The notes beneath the pieces are model-generated. The model saw only the letters and a program-made list of their open reading frames with translations. It ran no database searches and was not told the DNA's origin. Source: Branchiostoma floridae (taxonomy: Eukaryota > Chordata > Leptocardii > Amphioxiformes > Branchiostomatidae). From it: a DNA stretch of 64,000 bases. A program made the position numbers and the translations under genes. Positions within the stretch are counted from its first letter, which is position 1. Each line of letters opens with the position of its first letter. The stretch spans positions 9,568,649 through 9,632,648 of the forward strand of contig NC_049981.1 in NCBI RefSeq assembly GCF_000003815.2, in the 5' to 3' direction. Of the stretch, positions 34,150 to 43,640 are shown piece after piece.

Positions 34150-37100
34150 GTAAGTCTGGAAGGGTCTCAGGGATTTCCCTGTAGCTCAAGTGGTAGCAGC
34201 TTCACAATTCAGCCCATAATTGTTTCAACTACTAAACTCATCAAAAAAGTTCCAGCCAATCGTATCTCTAATTTATTTTAATATAATATATTAATTTATT
34301 AAAAGTTTTGTGTTATATGTCATCAAAAAGCTTGTTTACTGCCCTTTACAATGATATCCCATCTTCCTAGCATGTGCACCAGGTTGCCACTTAATAAGTG
34401 AGCATGTCATAAAAACAGTGCTGTCATTTTGCATGATCGTATGTCAAGTGTACCTTGAGAATGAACTGAACTATTGGTTCCTTTTCTTTTAAAACCCTAG
34501 GTGCAGTCAGATCTGGGCCAAGACAAGCTGGTACAGTCGGGTCCGGGCCAGGCACAGTCGGGTCCGGGCCAGGCACAGTCGGGTCCGGGCCTGGCACAGT
34601 CGGGTCCGGGCCAGGCACAGTCGGGTCCGGGCCAGGCACAGTCGGGTCCGGGCCAGGCACAGTCGGGTCCGGGCCAGGCACAGTCGGGTCCAGGCCAGGC
34701 ACTATTGGACCAGGAACCTCATGAGACAGAGCCTCTCCCCATACCGGAACATGGCATTGGTATAGGTAAGCCTGAAAAAAACAACCTGGATGAACGCTAC
34801 TTTATAAGCATTCGGCTGTGGCTGTTTTTAGGCATTTTTGTTCGGCTTTCCATTTTTTGTCTGCTGACCACAAAGAAAGGGACACAACAGAAATGCCTGA
34901 AAACATGTAAAAAAAAAACACAGCCGGAGGCAAACCTTACTGAGCTACAAGAGTAGACCAACTCATCTTATTGTAGTGGTTGTCTTTTAATGTACTGTAG
35001 ACCCTCAGAGTCTGGGAGTCGTACAACTTATATTCTTAGTGTTGTATCAATCGACTTTCTCTGACAGTCTTAAATCCACCAGTGTTGGTCTATTAGCTTA
35101 TTTGTTTGTTTGTGTGTTTGTTTAGGATGTGGCACACACGTTTCTAATGAAGAGGTCGCTTGCCTTTTCCCTCCACAGACAAAGTGCTTCGAGACTTCAG
35201 CCGCATCGGCGATCAGATGGAACGAGAGGGTCACCCCGGTCACATGGCGTACGTACCGGGCAACTCCACTGCCCCGGCCGCCATCGGAGACTTCTTAGCT
35301 GCCTCCTTTAATCCATACTCACGTAAGATCAGGACGAGATTCTGCTTTGTTAAAGCTTAATGTAAAGCTTGGAAAGAAGGTACATTATTAATACTGTCCA
35401 ATGTATGATGCAAAGAGATGTATAAGGTTGAATTTCATTTTCATTTGGAAGCTTCACAATCAAGTCTATTAGCCACTTTCTCTACAGGGGAATACTTCTG
35501 AAGCAAAATAGCTATGAAAGTAGATGCTTCAGCTACAAGACCAACTGACTTTAATTGGTCTTCTCATTATCTCCCGAAAATGGTAACATTAGATTTCAGG
35601 GACTGAAAACGATTATTTTTAACAATAATGTACAAAAGTTGGCATTTTTGCATAGGATAAAAACCACCAATTTCTATGCAAAAACAACTGATGCTGTCAG
35701 AAAAATCTTGGATGTATCAGTTATGAGACTTTAAATATCAGTCATGTGTTGCACGACTGTCATTTACTCCTCTGCCATTCTCTCTGTTGCTCTAAAGTCA
35801 ACGTCGCCTCCTGTCGAAGAGCAGTGAAAATGCAGCAGGTGATCGTGCAGTGGGTGGGACGGCTTTTCGGGTACCCTGACACGTGCGCCGGGAACCTGAC
35901 GTCAGGGGGTACTGTGGCTACCATGGTCGCCATGGCAACGGCCAGAGACAAGAAAGTGCCATCAAGTCAAGACTACCACAGGTGATATCTTAGAATACCA
36001 CAGGTGTCATTCTTAGAAATATCTGCGGCAAATGAAACTCCTCTGCCAGTTAAACTCCCTCCCAATACATTCAAATGGTTTCCTTAGTAACTTTTATATG
36101 TATATTATAGATTACTGATTTTCTATTGTCTTTGATGCCACTGTTGTTTAGGCACTCTAATTGTACTGATATTTTGGCGTGTTTTTTAATACACCGTATT
36201 TATTCATTTTGTGGATATACAGTACATTTTCTGGTGAATACAGAAGCACTTAGTCAATATGATACTGATTCTTATACCACAGCAAGATCTGATTGGAGAT
36301 TACTTAAGTCCCTCTTGCAAACATCTTTGAAATGCGGATGTGGCCGTCCGGTGTTCTCTTTCCTGAGATCAGTTCTCCATAAGAGAAGGTCTCAGACTTT
36401 GGTGATTCTGCCATCCTCCATGCGACGGACGTGGCCTCAGGCAAGCCAGTGTGGTCTGCGTTGTCAGAAGGGTGAACACGGTTGGAATGCCAGCACCAGA
36501 CAGCACTTCAGCATTGGTTTAACCTTTGCGCCAGGGACCGCTATAAGGGAGTGACTCTCGGGCAACACAAGTGCAACATTAACTTGAGGTTTATTCCAGC
36601 ATGGCCGACATAGTCGGTGGTCGATGGTAGGACTGCGGTACCACATTATCCGTGACGTAATCACTTGTGGGATTGTGGACCATACCACTTACAACATGGG
36701 TGGAAGTCTAAACCTAACTATAACATAGTGGCATTGTCCTTCGATGATATGCCCAGGATGTGACGAATACACTACACCATACAGCAATAAAATGACTTTC
36801 TCTCCGATTCACACAAAATCAAAGTTTCAGAGTAGGAGAATACAAGCTGGCCCAAGGGTGGTGGCCCAAACCAACTATAATAACCAACTATACATATAAA
36901 TGGTGTACCTGGATGTCTAACCTGCACCGACCTTTAATTGTCCCTTTTACTTTCCTTTCCTTTTCCTGCACCAGTCTTGGAAACATTGCAACTGTATCTC
37001 AATTTAAGTCTTCGTATTTCTCCTTCAAACAGGTGTGTGTTATACGTGAGTGAACTGACACACGACGGTGTCGCCAAATGTCTGTCCACCCTGGGGATGC

Positions 37101-40088
37101 GGGAGGCCATGGTCAGAAAGGTGCCGGTGGATGGCCGGTACAGAATGGACGTCAACTTGTTGCGCAAGTTCATTGAAAATGATGTGCAGGTTTGAAGCTC
37201 ACAGGCATGTTTGGTGCGGGATTTAGAAAGGTTCAAGCGGTGAAAAGGTCAGAGATTTACTTCAGGTCTGCCTAAACACCTCAAACTACCTCAAATGACC
37301 TCAAACAACTCTAATATGCAGTGTACATGGGGCAATGACCTTGTGCGATGCCATGGATACATGGTTTGTATTTATAAATTTAAAAAAACGCAGCAAGTCC
37401 TAACTATTCACCAGTTTTCCACAGTTCCTGACCAGCTTCTGCTGTATACACCTGTGTGATAGAAATGTTGTTTCCCCAGATAATTTCTAGCTCAAACGAC
37501 CCTTTCTTTTGTTCCCAGAACAACCTGCTCCCGTTCCTCGTGGTGGCGACTACAGGGACGACCGACGTGGGCTCCGTGGATCCCGTTCCCGCCATTCGAG
37601 CCGTCGCCACACAGTACAACATGTGGCTGCACGTGGACGCCTGCTACGGAGGATTCTTCGTGCTCTGTAACTCCGCCAAACATCTGTTTGAAGGGGTGGA
37701 GACAGCCGACTCCATTGCCGTGGATCCTCACAAGGGTACTTTCTGTCATTCATTTATTCATCCATCCATCTATCCACCCATCTGTCCTTCCATCCATCCA
37801 TCCATCCATCCATCCACAAATCCATCCATCCATCCATCCATATATCCATCCCTCCATCTATCCACCCATCTGTCCTTCCATCCATCCATCCATCCATCCA
37901 TCCATCCATCCACCCATTTGTCCATCCATCCGTCCTTCCGTCCAACCACCCACCCATCCATCCATCCATCCATCCATCCATCCATCCATCCATCCATCCA
38001 TCCATCCATCCATCCATTCATCCATCCATCCATCTATCCATCCATCCATCCTTCTCTTTCTCCATCCATCCATCCATCCATTCATCCACCCACCGACCCA
38101 TCCCTCCCTCCCTTCCTCTCTCTCTCCATCCCATCCCATCCCATTGATCGATCCATCCATCCATCCAATCATTCCCTCTGAATCCTTCCTCCATATATTC
38201 TTCATTCATTCACACAGGTAAAATTTACTTGTCTCAGATTGATAATTAGTATGACATATCCTACTAGGTCTGTATGCTCCATTTGGAACCGGCCTAGTCC
38301 TCGTGCAAAATGGTGCCTCACTGCGTGACTCCAACACCCGCCATCATGGAAGCTACATGCAAGACCAGAGGACCAACCCAGAAGACTGGAACCCCGAAGA
38401 CTTGACATTTGAGCAGAGTGCACACTTCAGGTAAAACCAATTGTTAAAAGCGCCTCTTTTGAATTAATGCTGTACTGCAGAAATACATATAAGAGATATA
38501 CAAGAGATCGCTTTTTACCTTTGTCGTATTCGATGACTAATATGATGTTTATGCAAATGATGTTTGAATAAGCAGATCAGATTACTAACTTGTAGATTAA
38601 GCATTTGACTATCAGCTGCTTTTTGCCTACCACTGTGTCACTTTGACCTCTTAAAAGGAGGATATCTGAACAAAGGAACATCAGATTTCCATGGTATATT
38701 TGTCTGACAATAAAATGCAAATTGTACAAATTAGGGCTTAATTTGCATAATTTATGCCGAAAATCTATCATTGCAGTACTTCCTGTAACAGAACTTCGAT
38801 AAATGTTTCATGTAATGTAGGGCAGGTGAAACATTCACAGATAACAGTGATGCAAATAAGGTCTTAATTTACATAACTTATTCAAGTGCCATAATTCTTC
38901 TAAGTGGTGAATGATAGTAATTTCTTTGTAACTTATAAGTTACTTAAATCTGTAACTGCGAAGTTACTTAAATCTGTAACTGTGTAAGTCATTTTCATGA
39001 TTGAAATGTTTCAAGGAGGTATGAGGTCTCAGAGCTCTTGTTTTGCTTGTGCACGGAGTATAAAGGTTTCTTCATGTTACACAGAGCCCCGAGGGTGTGG
39101 CTGCCTCTTCAGCTGTACGGAGTCGCGACTTTCCGAGATGCACTCCAGGAGAAACTGGAACTGGCCAAGTACCTGTACCTCCGACTCAAATGTAAGTATA
39201 TCAACCTAACTTAACATATGTTGTCAATTAAATGCACTGATTAGTCATACTTGATAATGCAAGGAGGTTAAAAAAGAATATGAAACCACTCAATTGAGTG
39301 TTATTTGCAGAGACTAACAGTAAATGTCAGTTGTTGCCCGGATGAATATGAAACCACTCAATTGAGTGTTATTTGCAGAGACTAACAGTAAATGTCAGTT
39401 GTTGCCCGGATGAACTTTAGTACTGTACTTACTGAGGAACTTGAAGAAGAGTGAAAAGAAGCTGATATCAAGTGCTTGGCACTGTAATGCTTCAGTAAGG
39501 CAGTAACAGCTGATTTACTGAAAAAGTACTGAAATTATACTGTTAGTAATTATACTCTGTTAGTAATTATACTGTTAGTAATTATACTGTTAGTAACTGT
39601 ACTGTTAGTAATTATACTGTTAGTAATTATACTGTTAGTAACTATACTGCTAGTAATTATACTGTTAGTAATTATACTGTTAGTAATTATACTGTTAGTA
39701 ATTATACTGTTAGTAATTATACTGTTAGTAATTATACTGTTAGTAATTATACTGTTAGTAATTGATCAATACAACAGTATATTTTCAGTACTGACGGTTT
39801 CCTAACTCCACAGGCCAACCACATATACAAGTCGTGGAGCCAGTTCTGTCCACCGTCCTCTTCCGTATTCCCGGCGCGAGCGACAACATCAACCGCAGCC
39901 TCCTGGAGGAGATCAGCGCCGACGGACGATTCTTCGTCTCGACCACGACAGTGAAAGGCACTCTGTACCTGCGAGCATGTATCTTCTGCTACAGGACCCA
40001 CCGACAACACCTGGACGTCTTCATCAACAAAGTCAAGAAAGCCATTGTCAAGATGGAATTGGAATGGGAGTTTTGTTATGCGGGGTGA
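33961..40088 (+). CDS. Group II PLP-dependent amino-acid decarboxylase with repeat-bearing exon
   Basis: Nine exons join in phase: 33961-34149, 34501-34765, 35179-35322, 35798-35981, 37033-37189, 37519-37735, 38268-38430, 39085-39191, 39814-40088 (TGA). The product is about 566 residues, or about 478 without the repeat exon, the usual size for this fold type I family. Key sites are SGGT at 235-238 (phosphate grip), H271 (likely cofactor-stacking His), D353 in HVDACYGG (pyridine nitrogen), K385 in DPHK (Schiff base) and Y415 in GSYMQDQ. Y415 aligns with the loop Tyr required for decarboxylation in AADC, where Phe would suggest an aldehyde synthase. The active-site text [13 protein letters not shown] differs from NPHKW of AADC and HDC, so a distinct clade with unknown substrate is likely. 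The start ATG follows an acceptor and sits in a good context (ATCACCATGT). Confidence 0.92.
34165..34215 (+). repeat. tRNA-like SINE head fragment in decarboxylase intron 1
   Basis: CCCTGTAGCTCAAGTGGTAG followed by CAGC, then TTCACAATTCAG. It matches the head at 55672 and the inverted copy ending near 61922. The TAGCTCAA.TGG text is an RNA polymerase III A-box-like element. No body follows. Confidence 0.6.
34501..34765 (+). CDS. Decarboxylase exon 2 with 8 x QSGPGQA repeat
   Basis: The acceptor is AAACCCTAG and the donor G|GTAAGC, phase 0 in and phase 1 out. Between [11 protein letters not shown] and [20 protein letters not shown] lie eight 7-residue repeats. Skipping this exon would shift the frame of exon 3, so some 0-to-1 phase exon is required here. 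That supports it being coding. The low-complexity Gly/Pro/Gln content predicts a disordered linker between the N-terminal helices and the PLP domain. Confidence 0.75.
34534..34701 (+). repeat. Coding 21-bp minisatellite, 8 copies
   Basis: The unit CAGTCGGGTCCGGGCCAGGC plus A encodes QSGPGQA. Copies are almost identical; one has CTG for CAG (Leu) and the last has CCA for CCG. The length is a multiple of three, so copy-number change would keep the frame. Confidence 0.97.
35179..35322 (+). CDS. Decarboxylase exon 3
   Basis: The exon encodes [20 protein letters not shown] and then [20 protein letters not shown], the usual 'H(p)..ay.p...s.pa.lgd.laa..n' substrate-side segment of group II decarboxylases. 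Confidence 0.92.
35798..35981 (+). CDS. Decarboxylase exon 4 (SGGT phosphate-binding block)
   Basis: The exon encodes the helix [20 protein letters not shown] and then [19 protein letters not shown] contacts the PLP phosphate. Phase 1 in and phase 2 out. Confidence 0.95.
36035..36302 (+). repeat. Split, diverged copy of the gap-flanking repeat (decarboxylase intron 4)
   Basis: 36035-36066 resembles 41004-41034 (AACTCCTCTGCC...TAAACTCC.TCCCA). 36277-36302 resembles 41037-41062 (CCACAGCAAGATCTG). About 210 bp of unrelated sequence separates the two parts. Confidence 0.5.
36303..36470 (-). pseudogene. Second, degraded LINE reverse-transcriptase tail
   Basis: Reverse-strand text contains [13 protein letters not shown], then [19 protein letters not shown] and VCKRDL in shifted frames with a stop between. 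This is the same conserved tail as at 27878-28264 but with frame breaks. It lies inside intron 4 of the decarboxylase gene. Confidence 0.5.
37033..37189 (+). CDS. Decarboxylase exon 5
   Basis: The exon encodes [20 protein letters not shown] and then [20 protein letters not shown]. His in ELTHDGV fills the place of the conserved His that stacks on the PLP ring. Phase 0 out. Confidence 0.93.
37519..37735 (+). CDS. Decarboxylase exon 6 (HVDACYGG and DPHK)
   Basis: The exon encodes [20 protein letters not shown], then [16 protein letters not shown], and ends SIAVDPHK plus one base. Asp in HVD pairs with the pyridine nitrogen and the Lys at 37732-37734 carries PLP. Most relatives have HVDAAYGG; here the second Ala is Cys. 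Confidence 0.96.
37744..38218 (+). repeat. CCAT/TCCA microsatellite in decarboxylase intron 6
   Basis: About 450 bp of imperfect (CATC)n with TCC, CACC and TTCC variants. It directly follows the donor of the exon carrying the PLP lysine. All frames are open on both strands only because of the 4-bp period. Confidence 0.97.
38268..38430 (+). CDS. Decarboxylase exon 7 (catalytic loop)
   Basis: The exon encodes [20 protein letters not shown] and then [16 protein letters not shown]. The Tyr at 38354-38356 corresponds to the flexible-loop Tyr needed for protonation in AADC. Phase 2 out. Confidence 0.93.
38431..39084. other. Decarboxylase intron 7
   Basis: AT-rich sequence with repeated AGTTACTTAAATCTGTAACT at about 38937-38985. 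No exon or element borders were seen. Confidence 0.5.
39085..39191 (+). CDS. Decarboxylase exon 8
   Basis: The exon encodes [20 protein letters not shown] and then [12 protein letters not shown]. It matches the family 'R.lk.W..l..yG..gfr..i...i.la..l'. Confidence 0.93.
39276..39411 (+). repeat. Perfect 2 x 68-bp tandem duplication (decarboxylase intron 8)
   Basis: The block starting GAATATGAAACCACTCAATT and ending GTTGTTGCCCGGAT occurs at 39276-39343 and again at 39344-39411 without visible mismatch. This indicates a very recent duplication or an assembly artefact. Confidence 0.95.
39535..39767 (+). repeat. 15-bp minisatellite (decarboxylase intron 8)
   Basis: About 15 copies of ACTGTTAGTAATTAT with rare substitutions (AACTGT, AACTAT, CTGCTAG). 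Confidence 0.95.
39814..40088 (+). CDS. Decarboxylase exon 9 (C-terminal domain)
   Basis: The exon encodes [20 protein letters not shown], then the helix [20 protein letters not shown] and [19 protein letters not shown]. The last matches the 'lR.c..n..tt..di' strand near the substrate carboxylate. The stop TGA is at 40086-40088. Confidence 0.93.
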
Positions 40089-40494
40089 AGCTTCGTAAAG
40101 ATTCATTGTAAAACCAAACTGCATGCACAAGGAGGTTAAGAATTCTTAGTAGAGGGTTAGTACGCAGCTAAGTGTGTTGTGGGTAATGGAGTACTCAGGT
40201 ATGTCAAAGGTGAAGCCCAAAACTTATGCTCGAACTGTCAAAGTATTAGCAGATATGTGGCGGAAAATATTGAATGTGTATTTTTTGCAACCTTCATGCC
40301 GTTATTATGAATTCTATGATTTTGGTATTGGCTGGGCTGGAACCTTTGGTGATGCTTGCAATAGTGCCATCTACTGGTTATTCTTAGTATTGCATAAGAC
40401 TGAAATACATGATCGTACCAAGGACGATATAACGTCCTTGATCGTGCACACATGCTACAAATCTGACATGTTCAGGTTGGACTTCCTTTGTGAA

Positions 40495-40500
40495 AATAAA
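40495..40500 (+). promoter_or_regulatory. Polyadenylation signal AATAAA of the decarboxylase gene
   Basis: AATAAA lies 407 bp downstream of the stop codon, followed by TATTAAAG. It would give a 3' UTR of about 430 bp. Confidence 0.5.
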
Positions 40501-40816
40501 TATTAAAGCTTTTACTACAGCTTTACGTGTACAGTTGTATTCAGCTCTTTTTGCATTATGGTTTAATAGGGCATTAAAAAAAACAGTTTCTTCCACACCG
40601 AATATCATATCCCAAGCTTCAACGATGTATCTCAAAGGTCTGACCGTCTCCAAAACCATATTGCTTGAGTAACTGCTTTTTGGTTCATGATAGCACAACA
40701 GTTTCCATTATATTGAATGAATGAAGACCTTTATTATGCTCTCTAACAAGCTAAGTACAGGTCAAGGTGAATAGAATACAGTTCCTAGTGTGTTTATAAA
40801 TACAATTGTCGTAAGG

Positions 40817-41064
40817 ATTAATCTCCAAGCAGATCTTGCTGTGGCAAATGGGAAGGAGTTTAGCCGGCAGAGGAGTTNNNNNNNNNNNNNNNNNNNNNNN
40901 NNNNNNNNNNNNNNNNNNNNNNNNNNNNNNNNNNNNNNNNNNNNNNNNNNNNNNNNNNNNNNNNNNNNNNNNNNNNNTGCCGCAGAACCACGCTGTGGCC
41001 AATAACTCCTCTGCCGGCTAAACTCCTTCCCATTTGCCACAGCAAGATCTGCTTGAAGATTAAT
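40817..41064. repeat. 61-bp inverted arms around an assembly gap
   Basis: 40817-40877 and 41004-41064 are reverse complements with one mismatch (core GCAGATCTTGCTGTGGCAAA). The gap plus 26 bp of unique right-side sequence lies between them. It may be a TIR element with a missing centre or a foldback misassembly. Confidence 0.9.
40878..40977. other. Assembly gap, 100 N
   Basis: Exactly 100 unknown bases, the usual placeholder for a gap of unknown length. Confidence 0.99.
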
Positions 41065-41149
41065 AAGGATGTGATATACTAGTAACTAAGGCTACGATCT
41101 CAAGTATGCACAGGTTCAACTTCTATAAACTGACAGAGTCGTTAAATAT

Positions 41150-41460
41150 ATAAACAAACACGTATACGCGCATGCATAGTGTAACGTTAACTGTTAGACA
41201 CGCACGCACACATTCGCACGAGCGCATGCCTGCCCCGTTGGCCGTTAGTGTGTGCACAAAGAAGTCATTGGTGTGCGTTGTGTGTTTGTATATGCTACTG
41301 TGACATACACACAACCTTAAACGTTTACACTCGAACAGATAACGTGCCGACAAGGAAGGCCGACACACAGACACATAGCCGTAGTAACAGATACGCGCAC
41401 GCACACGCACACATACACACATACACACGCACACCGTGACACGGACACATGAGGCACGAG
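41150..41460 (+). repeat. CA/CG-rich low-complexity stretch
   Basis: Degenerate (CA)n, with ACACGCACACA-type runs at 41199-41215 and 41398-41435. It reads as long but meaningless frames on both strands. Confidence 0.7.
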
Positions 41461-42799
41461 TACAACGACACAGTTGACCATTGAAATGGGCGCAGTGGGC
41501 CTGTCACACGTGGGTTCAACAACAAAAGAAAACCTCCCAGCTCTGTTCTTCAGTCCTTTGTGTTTGTGATTTTCTAGTGGCGATCAGAATATGAATCGTT
41601 CTGGTTATGGTAATTCAATTATCCGCGGAGGCTTCGTTGCGCCCGAGGTGACACGAACAAAGCCGAAGCTGATTTTCGCGGCATTGAGCCAACCGTAACC
41701 CGATCCACCTGCTGCCGGACCATGTCATAAAATAGCCGTTAAAATAGCCTATGGTTATTCATTCAAAATATTATTCCAAACACTTTCTTACTTTCCATTA
41801 TTCCTCACCACAATAAATCAATTTTACTAAATGTAAAAATCAATGAGCCCAAACATATTATAGAAGAAGTGGGTACATTCGTCTTCCACTGCCTAAAAAG
41901 GAAAAGTTAAACTTAAACCAAACAAAACTAGTGTATTTTAGAAGGTAGTATAACATAAGAAGGATTGTTTTCTTTAAATCATTGTCATGTTACATGCTAC
42001 AAAAAAGTTTTTTTTTTGTCGGGGAAGCAAATAAAAATGAAAACGCATCCGAGTACGTGCATCAATTTCTGACGTCATAATTGAAGAGTAATGCCGCTCC
42101 GTAGAATCTATTTCAGTATTTTCAGGTAGGTTTTAAAGTTCAAGTAGGTTTTATTTGTTCACATTATTTTGGTATTTGCTTCTCTGCTTTGAGTTAACTG
42201 CAAAATTAGGTAGCACAACTTGAGTGCGAAATTGAATGTTGAGTTGCACAACAGACAACATACATAAGACAACTTCCTTTGGAAATTAGTGATTTTACAC
42301 AATGGCGCTTGCACAGATCTATAGAATAGAAGCAAGTGTCTGCCTACCTTCGGTGTACCTCAAGTCATGTTTTCCTTTTTACGGAGGCAGCAATTTGTCT
42401 TGAGTTGAAAAATTAGATGTTGTTAAATGGACAAATAAAACAGAAAGATTTTGTCACTTTCTTGATCATGTAGCAAAAGTAATCAAATTAGAGACGAATG
42501 GGTGTAAAATATAGATCATGTTATATCTCGATAGATGTTGACTTACTTCGACTTTGTTGTTTTGTTTCAAATGGATTACAATTAACTTTGTAATAATTAT
42601 TTCACTTCTGCCGATAGTGTTCTTATTTTCTAATTTCATTAGGTCTCCCTATATAAAAGAGGTAAAGAAAAAAGTTAGAGAAAACTAAACTCTGGTAAAT
42701 TTAGGGCTTCACAATCGCAAAGCAAACAGAAGTCTTTTGTGTGGTTTGGCAAAGCCAACATTCTTCCGGGAACTTTTCTGCCTAACTCCTCGCGAGTGC

Positions 42800-42840
42800 G
42801 GAAGCCTCCACGTGACGTCACGAATTGTGGGCGGAGCTAA
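42800..42840 (+). promoter_or_regulatory. Promoter-like cluster: E-box, CRE, GC box
   Basis: CACGTG (42809-42814) overlaps the CRE palindrome TGACGTCA (42813-42820). GGGCGG follows at 42829-42834. The cluster lies about 200 bp before the candidate ephrin start codon, in DNA that becomes CpG-rich. That fits a TATA-less promoter. Confidence 0.55.
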
Positions 42841-43036
42841 GCGGCCCCTATTCTCATGCAGCCTCGTTCTGAACCAGCGGTAAACCAAACCTTTAGAAGC
42901 ATCAGAGATCGTCTCCGGGTAGAAGAGCCGAGTTTTTCTCCCGTTCTGAAAACTCTCTTTCCCTCAAAAAACTTCTGGCGTGGGGATCGAACCCAGGACT
43001 TTACGTGGAGTATTGTAAACGTGTCAAGAAGTGACC

Positions 43037-43143
43037 ATGCGAGCGGCGGAGGCCTGGGTTTTATACGGGACACTGTTGCTGCGGCTCGCCTCGGCTATCG
43101 GCGTGATTCTCCCCGATGTCTACTGGAACATGTCCAACAACAT
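43037..43143 (+). CDS. Candidate first coding exon of an ephrin-like ligand
   Basis: The ATG is in good context (GACCATGC). The exon encodes MRAAEAWVLYGTLLLRLASA, a clear signal peptide with likely cleavage after ASA, and then IGVILPDVYWNMSNN. It ends at a strong donor (AT|GTGAGT, phase 2). In ephrins the mature chain opens with a short stretch ending '(V/I)(Y/F)WN.SN..F', and exon 1 stops at the same place, so position and text both fit. The Asn in NMS is a sequon at the site of the ephrin WNSSN sequon. The receptor-binding exon 2 (cysteine-rich cupredoxin-like domain) was not found before 64000, so the assignment rests on about 12 residues. Ephrin genes often have very long first introns. 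Confidence 0.5.
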
Positions 43144-43439
43144 GTGAGTTTTTCTGTCTTCTCAAGATTCTTCTTTTAATTTCTTTTCTGTGGCTTCGCT
43201 TAGAACTTGAAAGAGTGCAGGGATCGGGTTTTATTTGTTGTGAAAGACGCTTGTAACATGGGTGATCGCGCTTGTCAAAGAGAATTATTTTTCAGGCTGT
43301 GTCCGCTAAAAAGGCAATGACAAGGGGTCGAGCTTTTATCATAGGAGTCTGCATCAAGAACTTTTCGTTTTGTTCTGTTGTTTGTAAAAAAAAAGTGAGA
43401 GTTTTAAAGATTTTTTTGGGTGTTAGGTTTGGTAAAGTT

Positions 43440-43640
43440 GTGTGAAGTGTGGAGATTGTGAGCTCGCACGGGGTTGTGATGTTGGCGGCGGACGGTCGCG
43501 AGTTGTTCCGGGGCTGTGAGGTTTGCGGCCCGCCGCGCCAGGAGACCAGCTCCCCGCGGTGCCGGCGGCGCCTAGCCCCGACCATCCCTCCCTCCCAGAC
43601 GGCGCTTCCCTCCCCGCTAGATCTGGTTTCAATCGGAAAA
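43440..43640. other. CpG-rich stretch after the candidate ephrin exon
   Basis: It is GC-rich with many CpG (TTGGCGGCGGACGGTCGCGA; GCCGGCGGCGCC). It probably belongs to a promoter-associated CpG-rich region reaching from 42.8 kb. Open frames on both strands here resemble no family. Confidence 0.5.

Noticed and set aside
34424-34702. Reverse-strand frame with PTVPGPD repeats
   Set aside because: Antisense reading of the coding 21-bp repeat. No independent splice or start signals.
37744-38221. Open frames on both strands with HPSIHPSI or WMDGWMDG peptides
   Set aside because: Artefact of the (CATC)n microsatellite. The splice donor at 37735 lies before it.
40120-40140. CAAGGAGGTTAA resembling a bacterial ribosome-binding site, also near 90, 1030 and 39262
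   Set aside because: This is a spliced eukaryotic locus. The string recurs as part of dispersed repeats and precedes no reading frame.
40174-40506. 110-codon frame after the decarboxylase stop
   Set aside because: It lies in the presumed 3' UTR ahead of AATAAA, with no domain and a mirrored frame on the other strand.
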